From assembly GCA_020086605.1 (NCBI GenBank), contig JACBWW010000018.1, forward strand, positions 11,181,389-11,245,388: 64,000 bases of DNA, read 5' to 3'. Shown here one piece after another: positions 11,401 through 24,100 of the stretch; positions within the stretch are counted from its first letter, which is position 1, and every line of letters starts with the position of its first letter. The notes beneath the pieces are model-generated. The model did not search any database, was not told where the DNA came from, and saw only the letters and a program-made list of their open reading frames with translations. This stretch comes from Lanius collurio. Its lineage: Eukaryota; Chordata; Aves; Passeriformes; Laniidae. The translations under genes and the position numbers were made by a program.

Positions 11401-14400
11401 TCTGAGGGAGGAGAAATAGATCTGCAGATACCAGCCCTGGCTTCCTGTGGAGCTCTGGCTGGGACTGTGCTGAAGGCAAATCCCTTGCAAATCCTCATTA
11501 GTGTCAGCAGGAAGCTATTTGACAGGCTCAGAGTTACTCTATTGCAAAGTGTATGGTTCCTTTCTCTAGACTCTACATGTCGAGCTTTGCTGCTCTGTGT
11601 CCTACAGGACACTGAAATCTACTATGGTGGGGATTTTCAGTGTCTGCTGAAATATTTTCAAGGCATGATGAGCCTGGGAAAGTGCTGTCCTAGGAGTCAC
11701 TGCTTGTATGCCAGTGTCACCTACTGGGTATCCTTGTTTTGATGTCGTCCCATGACAGCCAAGTTTTCCTGTTGCATGGGAGCTGTCATGGCTGAGCAAT
11801 GGCTTAGTCAAGCTGGAAGGGAAATCACATTATAACACTAATTTTCTGGATTCTCTTCTCACAATGCATAGTCATGAAGCTAGTAGGAGTTATAATGAAA
11901 CTTGCAATTTTAGCTTTTAGCTTTGAATTTATAGAATTTTTTTACCTATGCACACATCAGGTTTCCTGAAAAGAGAGGTTGCATAGGTGATGTGTGTGCA
12001 GGACTTTAGAAGAAACAGAAGAAAAAGCATGAACATTAGCTATTAGTTATGTAATATCTGTGCTACCAGCCAAAATGTATATTTCTTCCTTTGAAATAAG
12101 CCTATTTTCCATTAACAGTTTCCTGACTCTTTCATGCATGTCTGTTTAGCCTCACAGTCCAATCTCTTATGTTTAAATAAGATCTAGAATGTACCAACAT
12201 GGTTAAAATATATTTTTATGAGCTCATGAATTTGAACCATGCTCTGCATCCCACCCCAGGGTCTCGCTTACTCACAAACACTCCTGTAAGTGGGTGTTGA
12301 GGTGGATGTATGTGAATTGAGCCAGACTCATCTGAGTAGTGTTGGGCTTTATTGTGCCAGCACAAGAGACCACATAAGATGGAAATAAATCTTTGCTGAT
12401 TACAGAGCAAGAATTCAAGAGGCACATCTGAGATATCTGGCTTTGGCATTGTCTCTCCAGAGCCCTAAAGGGTGAGCTTGAAGAATGGCAGGTTTTTGAC
12501 TTGTGTGGTAGCTGGAGCCTTTGCCTTGTTACTTCAGCTAACAGTTATATCTTTTATACCCTCATGGACATGTCTTTGCTGTGGTGATGGTTTTCCAGAG
12601 CTGAGTGTTAACAGGGTCCCTGTATTGGCAAACACTGAGAAGCTGTGCCCATTTGAGCAGTGCTATCACCAGTTTTCTGCCTATGTAGGATTTATGTGAA
12701 TGTTTTGTACAAGCATTTTGTTTTCTTCTCAAAAAAAAGCTGAGCCATACAAATTTCCTCACCATAAATTGTGAGAGTTGTTCGTCCTTTTATCAATAGT
12801 GCAAGAACTATGGGCAGCCAATGAGAGTCTACAGGCATTTTCCTTTCTTGCACACAGAACTGGCCAGCAATCCAACTAGAGGTGTTACCTGGGCCAGGAA
12901 GTTAAAAGCACTATTAATTTCAGGTCAGATAGTTCTGAGTTTTGGCAGGGAAGAGGTCAGGAACAATGGCTGTGTGAGAGCCTAGATTACCTATGGAGTG
13001 AATAAAAACATCAGTCAGCAATACCATAAGGGCACACAGGTGCTCTAAGTGGGTGAGTCCCAATAAGGCAAACAACTTGACAGAGACATTGCTAGTTTTT
13101 CACTGGGGTCATGTTAGTACTGATTTGTAATTCAAAAATTCTGTTTCACTAATTGTGTATTTATTTGTACTGCAAATCTTAGAAATAAAAAGCAGAGTAT
13201 CAATGTAAAAAACAATTTTTGTGACTGGGTGTGCTTGTGTTGATTTGAAATTAATGCCACTGCAGTTAAACCTGCTGAGTGTAAGGAAATGGACTTACTG
13301 CTGTTTGTTGATATCTTTGTTGCTTAAGCTATAACAATGACTGCAGCACCTGCTCTTGCTGGTTATCTGGCTCTGTCACATTTCCCTTACTGTTCTTTTT
13401 CCATCTGTCTAGAGGCTTGCAGAAATTTTTGAAAAGAACCATCAGTCCATATCTGAGTGTTTAAATTCTTGTAGCAGTGTTTCTGTTAGACATCTTGTAT
13501 TGAATATAATCTCTGTATTCAAGCAGAAACAAACAATAAATCATTGGAGAAGAATACAATAATTTGGTTTACTTTCTCCAGTGATCAGTTAACAGAGAGA
13601 ATGATGGCAAATGGAAAGCAAAAGAATATTAAGACATAAATGTGTAAGCACACTTAAAGCTATGGCATTTGAGAACCTTTATGGTACGTGTGAAGACTTG
13701 ATCTGAAGAAACTCTTTTAATGACTCTTACAAACCAGGCATTGTATTTCAAAAATGTTCCTTTTAACAGAGCTGCTATTTCAACTAGAAATATTCTATAG
13801 TTGCTGTGTAATGATGCAATAAATTCACCCAGGGTCTTGTTACAGTTAATAACCTGTAAAGGGCAAAGGTATTTGGACAATGGACATGAAATTAGACCTG
13901 TATCATTCACTAACTGTGTTAGTTATTTCTTCCTTTGTCCTTCAAAAAAATGTCATTTTGTGGAAAAGGAGGTCAGCTTATATTTTACATGTTTAATTTT
14001 TTACAGCCAGTGACTTCTTTGTAAATAAATAATATGCTTTGCTCAGAAGACAAGCATCAGTTCTGAAAAATTATCAAAGACATTAGGATACAATGCTAAT
14101 GTATTTCATGCTTCAAAAGCTACAGCTGCCAGAAATTTATAGCAATCAATCAACATTTTTCGTTTGCTGTTTTCCATGTATTAGGAACGCACTATGGGTA
14201 ATAATTATGACCCTGGCTGTCCCCACTCTTTCAGATAAATATACTGGTTATATTGATTCACTTAATATTCCTCTGTGGCTGTTTCAAAAGCAGGTACCAT
14301 TTCAGAAGACAAGCTGATGCCTCATTCCCTTTCTCTGTAGAGTGCTTAATTTTTTTTTTCAGACAATTTAACACATTTCTTTGTGTTTGAATAGAATTAC

Positions 14401-14564
14401 CTTTTCTACTACTGTGATCTGTAAATTAGAAAACTGAACAATAGAGCTGCAAGAGAGAACGGCTTCGTCTCTCATAGCCTGTCAAGTCATTCTTCCATTC
14501 TTTAATAGACTAAGTCAGGTGATCCCATTACAAGCCCTTGTGTAAAGTATTCTCTAAAAGAGAA
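8496..14564. other. Noncoding sequence, no gene seen
   Basis: Unique AT-rich DNA. A GC-richer patch at about 11045-11800 has overlapping open frames on both strands (144 codons minus, 132 plus) with no recognisable product. A short inverted repeat lies at 11750-11791. No repeat family, RNA gene or splice-flanked exon was recognised. Confidence 0.65.
11750..11791. repeat. Imperfect hairpin with 10-bp perfect stem
   Basis: CCATGACAGC at 11750-11759 is exactly complementary to GCTGTCATGG at 11782-11791, with a 22-base loop. The stem is shorter than in known microRNA precursors, and no function can be assigned. Confidence 0.75.
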
Positions 14565-14812
14565 CTAGCCAGGGGGCAATACCTTTGAACTGAAGGAGGG
14601 TGGATTTAGATTGGACATTAGGAAATTCTTCCCTGTGAGGGTGGTGAGGCCCTGGCACAGGTTGCCCAGAGAAGCTGTGGATGCCCCATCCCTGAACTGT
14701 TCAAGGTCAGGCTGTAAGGGGCTCTGAGCAACCTGGACAAATGGAAGGTGTCCCTGCCCATGGCAGAAGGTTGGAATCTTCTAATCCAAACCAGCCTACG
14801 GTTCTACCACCA
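14565..14812 (+). mobile_element. CR1 LINE 3' end (5'-truncated)
   Basis: This is a clear avian CR1 3' untranslated region. It opens with the block equivalent to CR1 'agggcaatggctttaaactg', continues through the GATTTAGATTGGACATTAGG box, and carries the diagnostic GGCACAGGTTGCCCAGAGAA at about 14653. It continues through GCTGTGGATGCCCCATCCCT, the GAGCAACCTGGACAA box and GGTGTCCCTGCCCATGGCAG. It ends near 14812 in a decayed 'aatccaaaccagcctacggttcta' stretch that corresponds to the normal CCATTCTATGATTCT terminus. All of ORF1 and ORF2 is missing, as in most CR1 copies. The copy carries scattered substitutions, so it is not recent. Confidence 0.95.
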
Positions 14813-17800
14813 TTTATTAAAACAAATGTAAATTCTTGCATATAGACTGAATTATTTCAAGCCCTGAAAGACTGAAGATGCGGGGGCTTTCTAGGTCAAG
14901 GCTTACAGTGCAGGCAGGAGAACTTGTATTAAAGGAATCTGCATTAAGGGCTGTCTCCATTTAAAAGACTTAACTTTCCAATCCTCTCTCTCTCGCTTGA
15001 CCTTCACCCAGAATAGACTGTAATAAAAACTATTTTTATAAGTGACAAAAAGGAAGCACAGACACTGCAGCTATAACAATGTAAGATTACCTGTGGATTT
15101 ATGAGTAGGGGATGTTGCTGCTTTGGTAGTAGTAATGAATCTCACTTGTGCTAATAAGCAGTATTGTCTCTGCCCTGTCAATGCCAGGGCAAAGTCGTGA
15201 CGCTCTCAGTCAGAGCTGGTTATGCACTGTGGCAATGAGCTCTGGTTTCTGTCTTTCACATTGCATAAAAAAAGGATCTATCTTGAAGAGAAAATGGAAA
15301 TTGCAAAATGCCTATTCATAACTTTGCTTTGTTGTGGGTTTTTTTTCCTGCTTTAAATTACTGCATCTACAAGTCATTTCAAAATTAGTTTCTCAGAAAA
15401 TGAGCTCTCATCTCTCATGGTAAAGGAAAGCAGTGAAGGCCTTGTTATCCAGCGAGCCACGGAATAACAGACTGAATAAATATTCCCCCTCACACAAGGG
15501 GGCAGGGAGAGGGAAACTGGCTGCATAAAGCTGTTTTCTTGCATCACTTTTTGTTTCATGTGAAATTTTGGCTGAGAGGTGCCCTGATACCTTCTGCCTG
15601 TGAAAAAAAATGGGAGGAACAGAGGACTGTGGAGATGAGGTAGTAATTCCTCTTGTATTGGCTTTATGCTTGTGCATTGAAGGAGTACTAATAAGGAAAA
15701 ATTGTGTCTAGAGAAATTAAAATAGCCTGCTGCAAGTTGAAACTAGGTTTGTTAAAATTATCTGAAATACAATATTATTTATGTGACCTTATATGATATC
15801 CTAATTTTGTGGTCATTGCTGCAGTAATATCAGGCAAGATATAGCTGCATGTATGTTTGCAGATTTTTAAAATACTTCAGAGCTTTTAACAGATGACTAC
15901 TTTTGTGAGATGCAGTTTTGAAAGTTGGCCTGTGATACTGATATGTGACTGAAAGTCCAGAGTTTTTTTTCTGATACTGCAGAAGAGAGGAAAAAAGCTG
16001 GTTCACATTGCTTTGGTACTGCAGTATTAAAAGTAGTGGAGTAATATTTTTTTTTCTATAAAATTAGAGGATATCAATTTGAATGCTTTAAGTAGATACA
16101 TCTCACTATGCATGTTTAACGACTTTTCTATAAAACCAAAGACAAAACCAGTATCCAAAACACTTTCAGTTTTCAGCTACGTCGAGGCTCTGTTTGTTGG
16201 AGTACAACAGTTGTATTTTAGTTAGATCTGTTGGGTATGTACCCAGAGATGTGTTCAGCTGGTTTTGCTTCATATGTCTGACTGTTTAGGTATTAATAGC
16301 ATTTTCCAGAAAGATATCTAAACTTTCCTTTACACAGAGCTCGGTGAATAATTTAATACTAATTTACTACAGCATTGCTGTCTGTGATGGTTGGTGAGTG
16401 ATGCAGCAGCTGTGCCCTCACTCAGGAAATGTGAAAAGTCTCTGTGTGCTCTGAGGAATGATCTCTGTTTGCTCATGAAAGAACAACTTCATGGTAAAAG
16501 GTAAAGAAAATATACCCCCTTAACAGTTGTATTCAGATAATTAACTACAATTAGAAAAGAACCCCAAACCAATGAAAGCCCCAGCAGATTAACTTACTAT
16601 AAAGCTAATGATGACAGATGAATTCCTGACTTCCATTTCATAACAGCATTGAAGGTCATGCTTCTTCAGGGATAAGGAACATAAACAACAGTGCTCATTA
16701 ATCTTTACAAAGTGTTAAGAAAAGTGTGAGGAAACAAAAAAAAAAAGGCTGAAAGAAAGGAGCACACTTTATTAAACCCTTAGGAAGCTGCACTGTGTCC
16801 CACTGTCCATAACAATGAAAGAGAGATTCTGCTTCCTTTCTGCATACAAGATGATGAAATAGAAGTTACCTTGTTTTGTAACATCAGCTTCTAAGGGTAA
16901 AGGGTTAGCAAAAGACAAGATGCAAGGATGATATCAAAGGATGCATTGATCTTTTATTTATTAAAAAGGGGGATATTTGCAATTCATGTAAATTCTAGTG
17001 TTCTCCCTGAGATTGCATTTATGCCTGTATGCAGGATATGTGAGGTTGAAGATAAATAATTTTTCCAAGGCTTTTCCCTCTTTGAATTTGTGAGTTTCTG
17101 GCAGATGTGCCCTCTTCAGGACTAGAGTTGAACAATAGCACTTAAAAATCTGTTTCCCTTCAGTCATCAGTTACCTTGGAAGTCCCTTATAAAAGGTGAG
17201 AACTTTGAATTGCTAAAATGTATGGGGACTAAGCAGTGCTTAGCGGTTGAGTGCACCAACCTGCCTTAAACTCATTTATTCTATCTTAATTTGAAGGGGA
17301 AAAGCTTTTTGCTTATCTGGACATTCATAATGCATGAATGGGTCTGAAATGGATCAGTTGTTCATTGAAAAGAAAAGCGGTATTTGATGTGGGTCTCTCT
17401 CTCTCTCTCCTTTTTAATTTTTATTTCCTTATCTCTGTAAGGTATCTTGGGGTAGAGAGAAGTAATTTTCTAATGATAAATTGTGGATTCATGTTAGTAA
17501 CAGAAAAGCAACCATACATTCTTGTGTGTTATAGATAGGAGAGCTGTGACAGGAGCAAAGGGAATTCTTTCCTGAGTCCTGGTAAGACTCTCAGCTAATT
17601 TTGGTACTGAATTTCAAGAAAGATAATGGGCCAGAGACAGCAGGGGAGATGCAGAAATAATGTCACAGTTGAAAATCTGATTTGAAAATTTAAAAGAAGT
17701 ATCCTTAACCAACTGATTAAGAAAGTCAAGACCCTTCAGAATACTGGCTGGGACTGTGATCCATGATGTTATAGCAGAAGTCTGGCCAAGGATCCATGCA

Positions 17801-18071
17801 CTTGCACAGACTGTAGCAATTAGCACTATGGTTGTGGAGCTTTTGGTTTCAGGACTAGGCTGTGCTGTACTTTGGAAAGGCTTGTGGTGCCACTTGTGTT
17901 ATCCATAGTGTATGGATATCCATAGTGCCTGGCCAGACATGGATGGAATTTTCTGTCTGCAGGGATAATCTGTCAGACAGGAAAGTCTGGGTTATCCATC
18001 ACACATGGTTTAACAAACCAGGTAAAAAAGCATGTGTCAAATGTCTCAATATCTGGTGTATTTTGAGATGC
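14813..18071. other. Noncoding sequence with a TC microsatellite
   Basis: AT-rich unique DNA. It contains an A11 run at 16736-16746 and a (TC)8 repeat at 17394-17409. A short direct repeat of TATCCATAGTG lies near 17902-17926. Short open frames at 15374-15677 (minus) and 16961-17167 (minus) give nothing recognisable. Confidence 0.7.
17394..17409. repeat. (TC)8 microsatellite
   Basis: Eight perfect TC units followed by CTTTTT. It may be polymorphic. Confidence 0.9.
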
Positions 18072-18118
18072 GAGATGGACCAGATGATCTCTTAGGATGC
18101 TGTGTAACTTTTCTATTA
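18072..18118 (+). mobile_element. Possible decayed CR1 3' terminus
   Basis: GATGGACCAGATGATCTCTT at about 18073 resembles the CR1 segment 'ggttggaccagatgatctctt' just before its terminal repeats. A degenerate 'tttctattatttataaa' follows, where 'attctatgattctatg' would be expected. Only about 45 bases match and no upstream CR1 homology is evident, so this could be chance. Confidence 0.3.
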
Positions 18119-21100
18119 TTTATAAATGCTAGAGATTTCTTTCACAGTCTTTTAAGACTAAGGTTGTTCATATTTACAGCACTGTTAGGGTTCTGGTATA
18201 GCTGGTTTGCATTTTCTCTCATGGACTGTCTTCTTTAATGGTTCAGATTTTCTGAATCTAAATGAGAAACTTAGTGACTGCCAGTGGTGGTTTAAAAGAC
18301 AACAGAGTGAGTCTAAAGAAAGGAAGAATATGAAAAAAAAATCAAATATTTTTAATAGTGCTTATAGATCTATTGATGGATTTTTATATATTTCAAAACA
18401 ATTACATCAAAACTTCTGGGTTTTATTTTTACTGACGCATGTTTTTTTACCTCTTTGTAAAAATATTAGTAGCATTCTTTGTTCTTTGCTCTTTTTTCTT
18501 TGCACTGGCCTCTTAGCTTGGCATGTTTTTTTTTTTTCCACTAGTTGGAAGAAATGGAATAAAGTGAAAAGACAGCCAAAGAGGAGATGAAGAAAGGTAA
18601 GATAAAAGTAAAAAAAACATGCAGCTGTGAATTAAGAAAAAAAATGTAATTGCCCATCTAGTAAAAATGAAAGTGCTCAGAAGAAATGTGACAAAGGGCA
18701 GAGAACAAAGACAGATATATTATCAAATAGAGAAGATGCAGTCTGTAATTCTTGCTCGAATCCACACCCGCCCATTCTTTTCATATGGAGACAGAGAAGA
18801 AATATAGGCTTTTAAATAAAGGTGCACCTCTCGTTGAGTCCCTGCACTTTAATCTAAAAGGTACAAAAGTACTGAATTCTTCCAGTCCCCCTAAGAAAGC
18901 ACAGAACTGCTTTGCCTTCAGAGCACGTCTGGGGTGAGACTGCTTGATTGCCCTTGTTTGTGGAAAATAGTGTGGCCATAGCTGTGCTGGTGGAGGAGGC
19001 AGATTCTGAAGATTTGCCCCAAAAATCTTCCTTGAATCTCAGCTTCCCATGTCTGGGGAGTTTCCAGCACTAGCTAAATTCTACCTGCACGGCCAGGAGA
19101 CCCCTTTCCCTATGTCTGGCTATGGGGTACTCTTTCCTCTGGGACCCAGTTTGCTGGGGATAACATCCTGAGGTCGAGGTTGGTGTGCTTCTGGTTAACT
19201 GGTTAAAGGATGTAGGGAAGTGACTTTCTTTTCTGGTGCAGTCCCCCTTCTATCTGCCCTAGACAGGTTGAATTGTGGGTGTTTTTGGGTAGGACAGATA
19301 ATTTTTTTTATATATTTGTTCGTTTTGATTGAATGATCCACTAACTTTGCAAAGATCTGTTTGCCTTGCTCTTCAGAAATAATTCATTACAATTCTTATT
19401 GTAAGAAGTTCAGTAGTTGTTATTTTGCAGTTACTTAATTTAAACCTCCTTGCAGCCTGATAATTTAGAAAGTGAAGGAACTTTTAATTCTTTGCAAACA
19501 ACTTTGGACAACCAACCAAATAAAACCCCATCCCTTTACAAAAGCAAAATCCTTACAGTGAAGAAGCAACATTTTATTCCTGCAGTATTCCTACATTAAT
19601 ATTTAAATTAGTGAGCAGTCCTTTCAGTCTGAGTAGTTTTGACACAATTGCAAGTGTAAACAAGATATAAAAGGAATGTAAGGGCTGCTAGCTTACTCAG
19701 AGGGCAGTTCTTACAGCACTTGAGTACACTGGTGACATCTTGCTAGGGCTGCCATCTGCTCAACAGCAGAGCCCAGCCCTAAGGGTGGTCTTTCAAAGTG
19801 TCCTTTTTGGAAGCAAAAAACAAAATACAGAGATTTTCCCCCCCCATTGCCTTTATTATGTCAGTATTACTGATGTTATTATATGTAACTATATTGCACT
19901 TTAATAACTCAGTACCAGTCAAACAGGAATATACACATTATTTTACACAGTTTTATTACTATTATCTCCATGACTTTCTTCTACTCTTTTATCTTGTTAA
20001 TTTCTCCTCTCTTTTCCACACTTCTCGTAACAGCTGGATAAACAAAAATTAGGTAAAATTTGACTCTATTTCATCTCATTTTGTCCCATGGTGCCCCACA
20101 TCTGTTTTTTCTTAGGCCACATCTAATAGTGGGCTCTCAAATGTGCATTGTTTCAGTGAGATGTGTGCAACACTTGGTGTGTGTGTTTTAAAATAACACA
20201 TCTGTTGGGGGCATACCCTCTCTCTGAAGCTGAGGTACAAAGTGGCTCTGGCTTTTGTACACAGCTGGAAGAGCTAAGTCTCACTTTCAATTGTGGGATC
20301 TTGGTCTGAAACTAATTGTGTTCTCTTTCTTATAAAAATGAAAACAAAGAAGCAAAGCACCCCAAATGAAACTGAGCTGTACCCCTCCCCCCAAATCTTA
20401 CAGGAGCACTTGGATTGAGGCAGTTCCAGGCATGCATGTATTATTATAATAGTGTTGATTCTGCTTTGATTTTTAAAGCCAAAAGAAATATTTAAGAATT
20501 GTAATTTTTTTTTTTCAGGAGTTGATAGGATTCTTAATTTTCTGAATTGATTGATAAAATTAGTGTATTCAGACACTACTAATCCATGTAACTTGTCCCC
20601 AGTTAAGATGGCTCCTAGGCTGTATTGCAGTAATATATTTTTCATAAATGAAGCAGACTTCTGTGCTAACATATGAGCCTTTGAATTCTAAAGTAGTTTT
20701 GCTTTACAAGCTTATGAGTGGTGAAACTCCTTCTTTTCTCAGCAAGAATGTTCCTAAATTCTCCAGTCATTTGGAAGAAAAGGGAACAATTTCTTGGAGG
20801 GAAGCTAAAATGAGTCAAGCAGTTGAGAGTTGTGATTTACTGCTCTAATGTCAGTCTTACCCATTTCCACCTTGAAATTTTTGTCTTAATTATAGATCTT
20901 CATAAAGCTAATAGCTTGCAACTGGTTGTGGAGCAGCTTTATTTGCCTACAAGCGTAGTTAAGGCTAAAATTTAACAGCTGACGTACACTCAGTTAAAAC
21001 AGTATAGAGAAGTTATAGAAGAAAACTTCCCTGTTAAAGTCTTTCCTGTAATGAATCATTTGACAGGAACTCCAAAGGAGTTGTACATAAAGGTACTAAG

Positions 21101-24100
21101 AGGAAGTTTAGAAAAAAAAAGCTAAAATGGATTAACTACCTCAATTTCCTTTGAGAGGAATGAAATGTTAACCTTTCTTTAGGTGGATACTGAGTTTGCT
21201 AACAACTATGTGAATAAAGATTTATTTTGAGAAAGAACTTAAAAAACTTTGTTATATTTCTCTGAGAGTACCACAGCTAAATTATAGCAGTCTAAATCTT
21301 GGAGTTGTGAAATACAATTTAGTCTTGAGTGATTCTGTTTATAAGATTGAATGTATTATTTGAATATGTCCAAAATACCTGGACTTGCATTTAAAGTGCT
21401 CTGCTGTCAAAAACCAGTTATGAATACAATACAAACAGGAAATTATGGGAAATAATTTTATTTTAATAAGCATTAATAGCATTTTCCTGACTGCAATGCC
21501 ATTTGATGAAATTTTAAATATAGATTAATTGGTACAAAAATAAAGACAAAGGCAAGAGGAAACAATCACCATGAACAAATGTATATCTGTGCTGGTAATA
21601 AAAGTAATTTTGAGAGTAACCTTGCATTTTATGTGCCATCTGAAACATCTCACTGTATTTATATGCCTGTAATTTAGCCTAACTTGTATTTTCTGCACTC
21701 ATTAATATGAAAAGAACCCAGTGAATGAGTACCTATTATATGCAAGATCTATGGCCTGGGGACAATTTTATTTTACTCATAAATTTTAATATCCCTACTC
21801 TACTACAGTAAAAATAATGAGCCTGTAGTGGTTTTGTCCATCATTACAGAAAACTTTTTTGAAAGCTGTAAAAAGGAATTGTGACTGATTGGAATTGACC
21901 CACGAATCTAAAACTAGGGTTTTCTCTTTTTTTCTTTTTCCCATTTTGTCAAATGCAAACCAGCCTTTGTCCAGTGTCAGCTTATATCTGGCAACAAGAA
22001 TGATTTTAGTTTTTTCTATTATGCATGATTTCTCAATAGTTTGTCATGAAAAGGGCTACACTATTTTTTTTTCCCTTGTGCAGAAACGTATGGTTTTGGT
22101 TTTGCTCTTAAATGAAATACTGGAATTTTTAACTTATCTTTGATAATGTATTCCATTAAAAATCATATTCTTAGAATCATTAGCAATTAGAGTAATTCTT
22201 GATGGATTTTGGTGCCTTTTTTTTTTTTTGCTAAATCACCTTAGACACATTTAAAAATCTAAATCATAATTTTCTAATGATTGCTATATGTGGAAGGAAA
22301 TTATGGCTTTGAGGTGTATTCAGTCCACATAAATCCATGTATGCAAGTTTCAGTGGGAGTCTGCAACAGTAAGAACTCCATAGTTCAGACTCTGTTGAGC
22401 CTGTGGAATCGTCTGCTGGTAGTCTGTGAATGTGTTCAACACCAAATAAACACAGGCAGGCAAAGCTGCCTCCCCAAGGGGAAGGTGTGCTGGGCTGGGT
22501 GAAACCAATCCATGAGTTCAATTATCAGACCTGCAAAAATAGAGTTGTTTATATCAATGCTGATAATGTTGCTCTCTAGCTTTGAAACTCTGTTCATGTT
22601 CTAGTTCATGTTTTTAGAAGAAGTTCAGGCTCAAGCTGTAATGAACATAATGCTCAGGTTGTGGATGCAAATGCTTAATTGCACAAGTCATTAATTTTTT
22701 TACTTGTATTTAAAACATTACATTAAAAAAAAGAGGGTTTGATAGTAGAAGACAGATCAGCAAAAGCACTTTCAGCGTTTTTCAAAATTAAATGTGAGCT
22801 TTCTTATGAATGGCATAGAATAAATCCCTATGTAATGTAGGTTGTGTGAGTTTACCTTGCAGAAGGATTGTATTTTGCCTTCTAAAAAATCTCCTCTAAT
22901 GATTCAAAAGTCTTGCTTTACTATTTTATATAGACTTTCAATATTAATGTTGCCTTTCAGCCTAAATTTTGGTCTCTAGGATTGTATGTGATTCTGGTTT
23001 GTTTTTTTTTTTTTATTTGTTGCATTGAATTTACAGCATTAATTCCTTCTGCCAAGACATGAGACATCAGTCTGAGAGATGAGAGTAATCCAAAAATCAC
23101 ATGAACTTCTGTCATTGCATCTCATGTATTTTTGCCCTTAAATTTTGGCCCTGTCTTCTTTTTTTCTAGTCTGCTTTTTAAAGTTGTTGCAATACTTTCT
23201 GCTTGGCAGTTCTTTGAGTAACATATAAAGCCCAGAGGGGAAGGGTAAAGAGACTTCAGACTTGTTCCTGCTGAGACCATGCCCACATACACTCTCCCTT
23301 CCCAGCCTTCCTCAGGCAATTATCCTTCACTGAAACAAGTTATTTTCAAAGAATATAGTATATTCACAGTCAAGCTTCCTTTTTCATTCAAATGATGACA
23401 ATTTTTTTGATCTCGCTGTACCTGCTCTGATGTTGGTGTTACCTTTTGTGACTCCCTAATTCACAATCATGGTCAGACCCTGTTGTGCAGATTCTCCCAA
23501 CCATTGTCGTGGGCCTTAAGTGCCAGAGGTTTCCTGCTTGTGTTTCCCAGTGCCAGACTCCATTTAAGAGTGGAAGCAGTCTTGCTCCAGTGGGCAGGCA
23601 GGCTGCTGAGGCTCTGGGACAGAGAACACTTTGCAGTGCTGCATTTTAAAAGTTTGCTCCTAAGCCTGGTACTTGTACTTGAAACAAAGACATTGTTCTG
23701 ACAGTGTCTCAGATTTTGATGTGTCTGCACTTTCCTAACCCATCTGTGCAGCACTTCTCACCAAAATTGACATGTTCTTTCCTGGTCACCCACCTACTGC
23801 TGCTGCTTTTTGTCACCACTCGTACAACCAGCAGCTGCTGATGCTCTTCTTTGTTCCTGCTTTTTGTCAAGGTCACTTTCTGTGGACAGACATTCCTGCA
23901 TCTGCTCTGTCAGTGCCCCCAGTTTGGTGCTCAGACATCTCTTTGCTCTCTTGTTTCAACAGCTTCTTTTCTGTGGAGGGAAAATAATGATCAGAATTCT
24001 GGTATAATAACTGTTGGATCTAGCTCTGTAAGCATCAGTCAGGATTGAAAAAAATGCAATTATCTCTTTATGAGTGACAAGGGCCACTGGTTTAACATTT

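Noticed and set aside
15636..15652. let-7-like string TGAGGTAGTA
   Set aside because: Only the first ten bases match the mature let-7 sequence, and no complementary arm forms a precursor hairpin.
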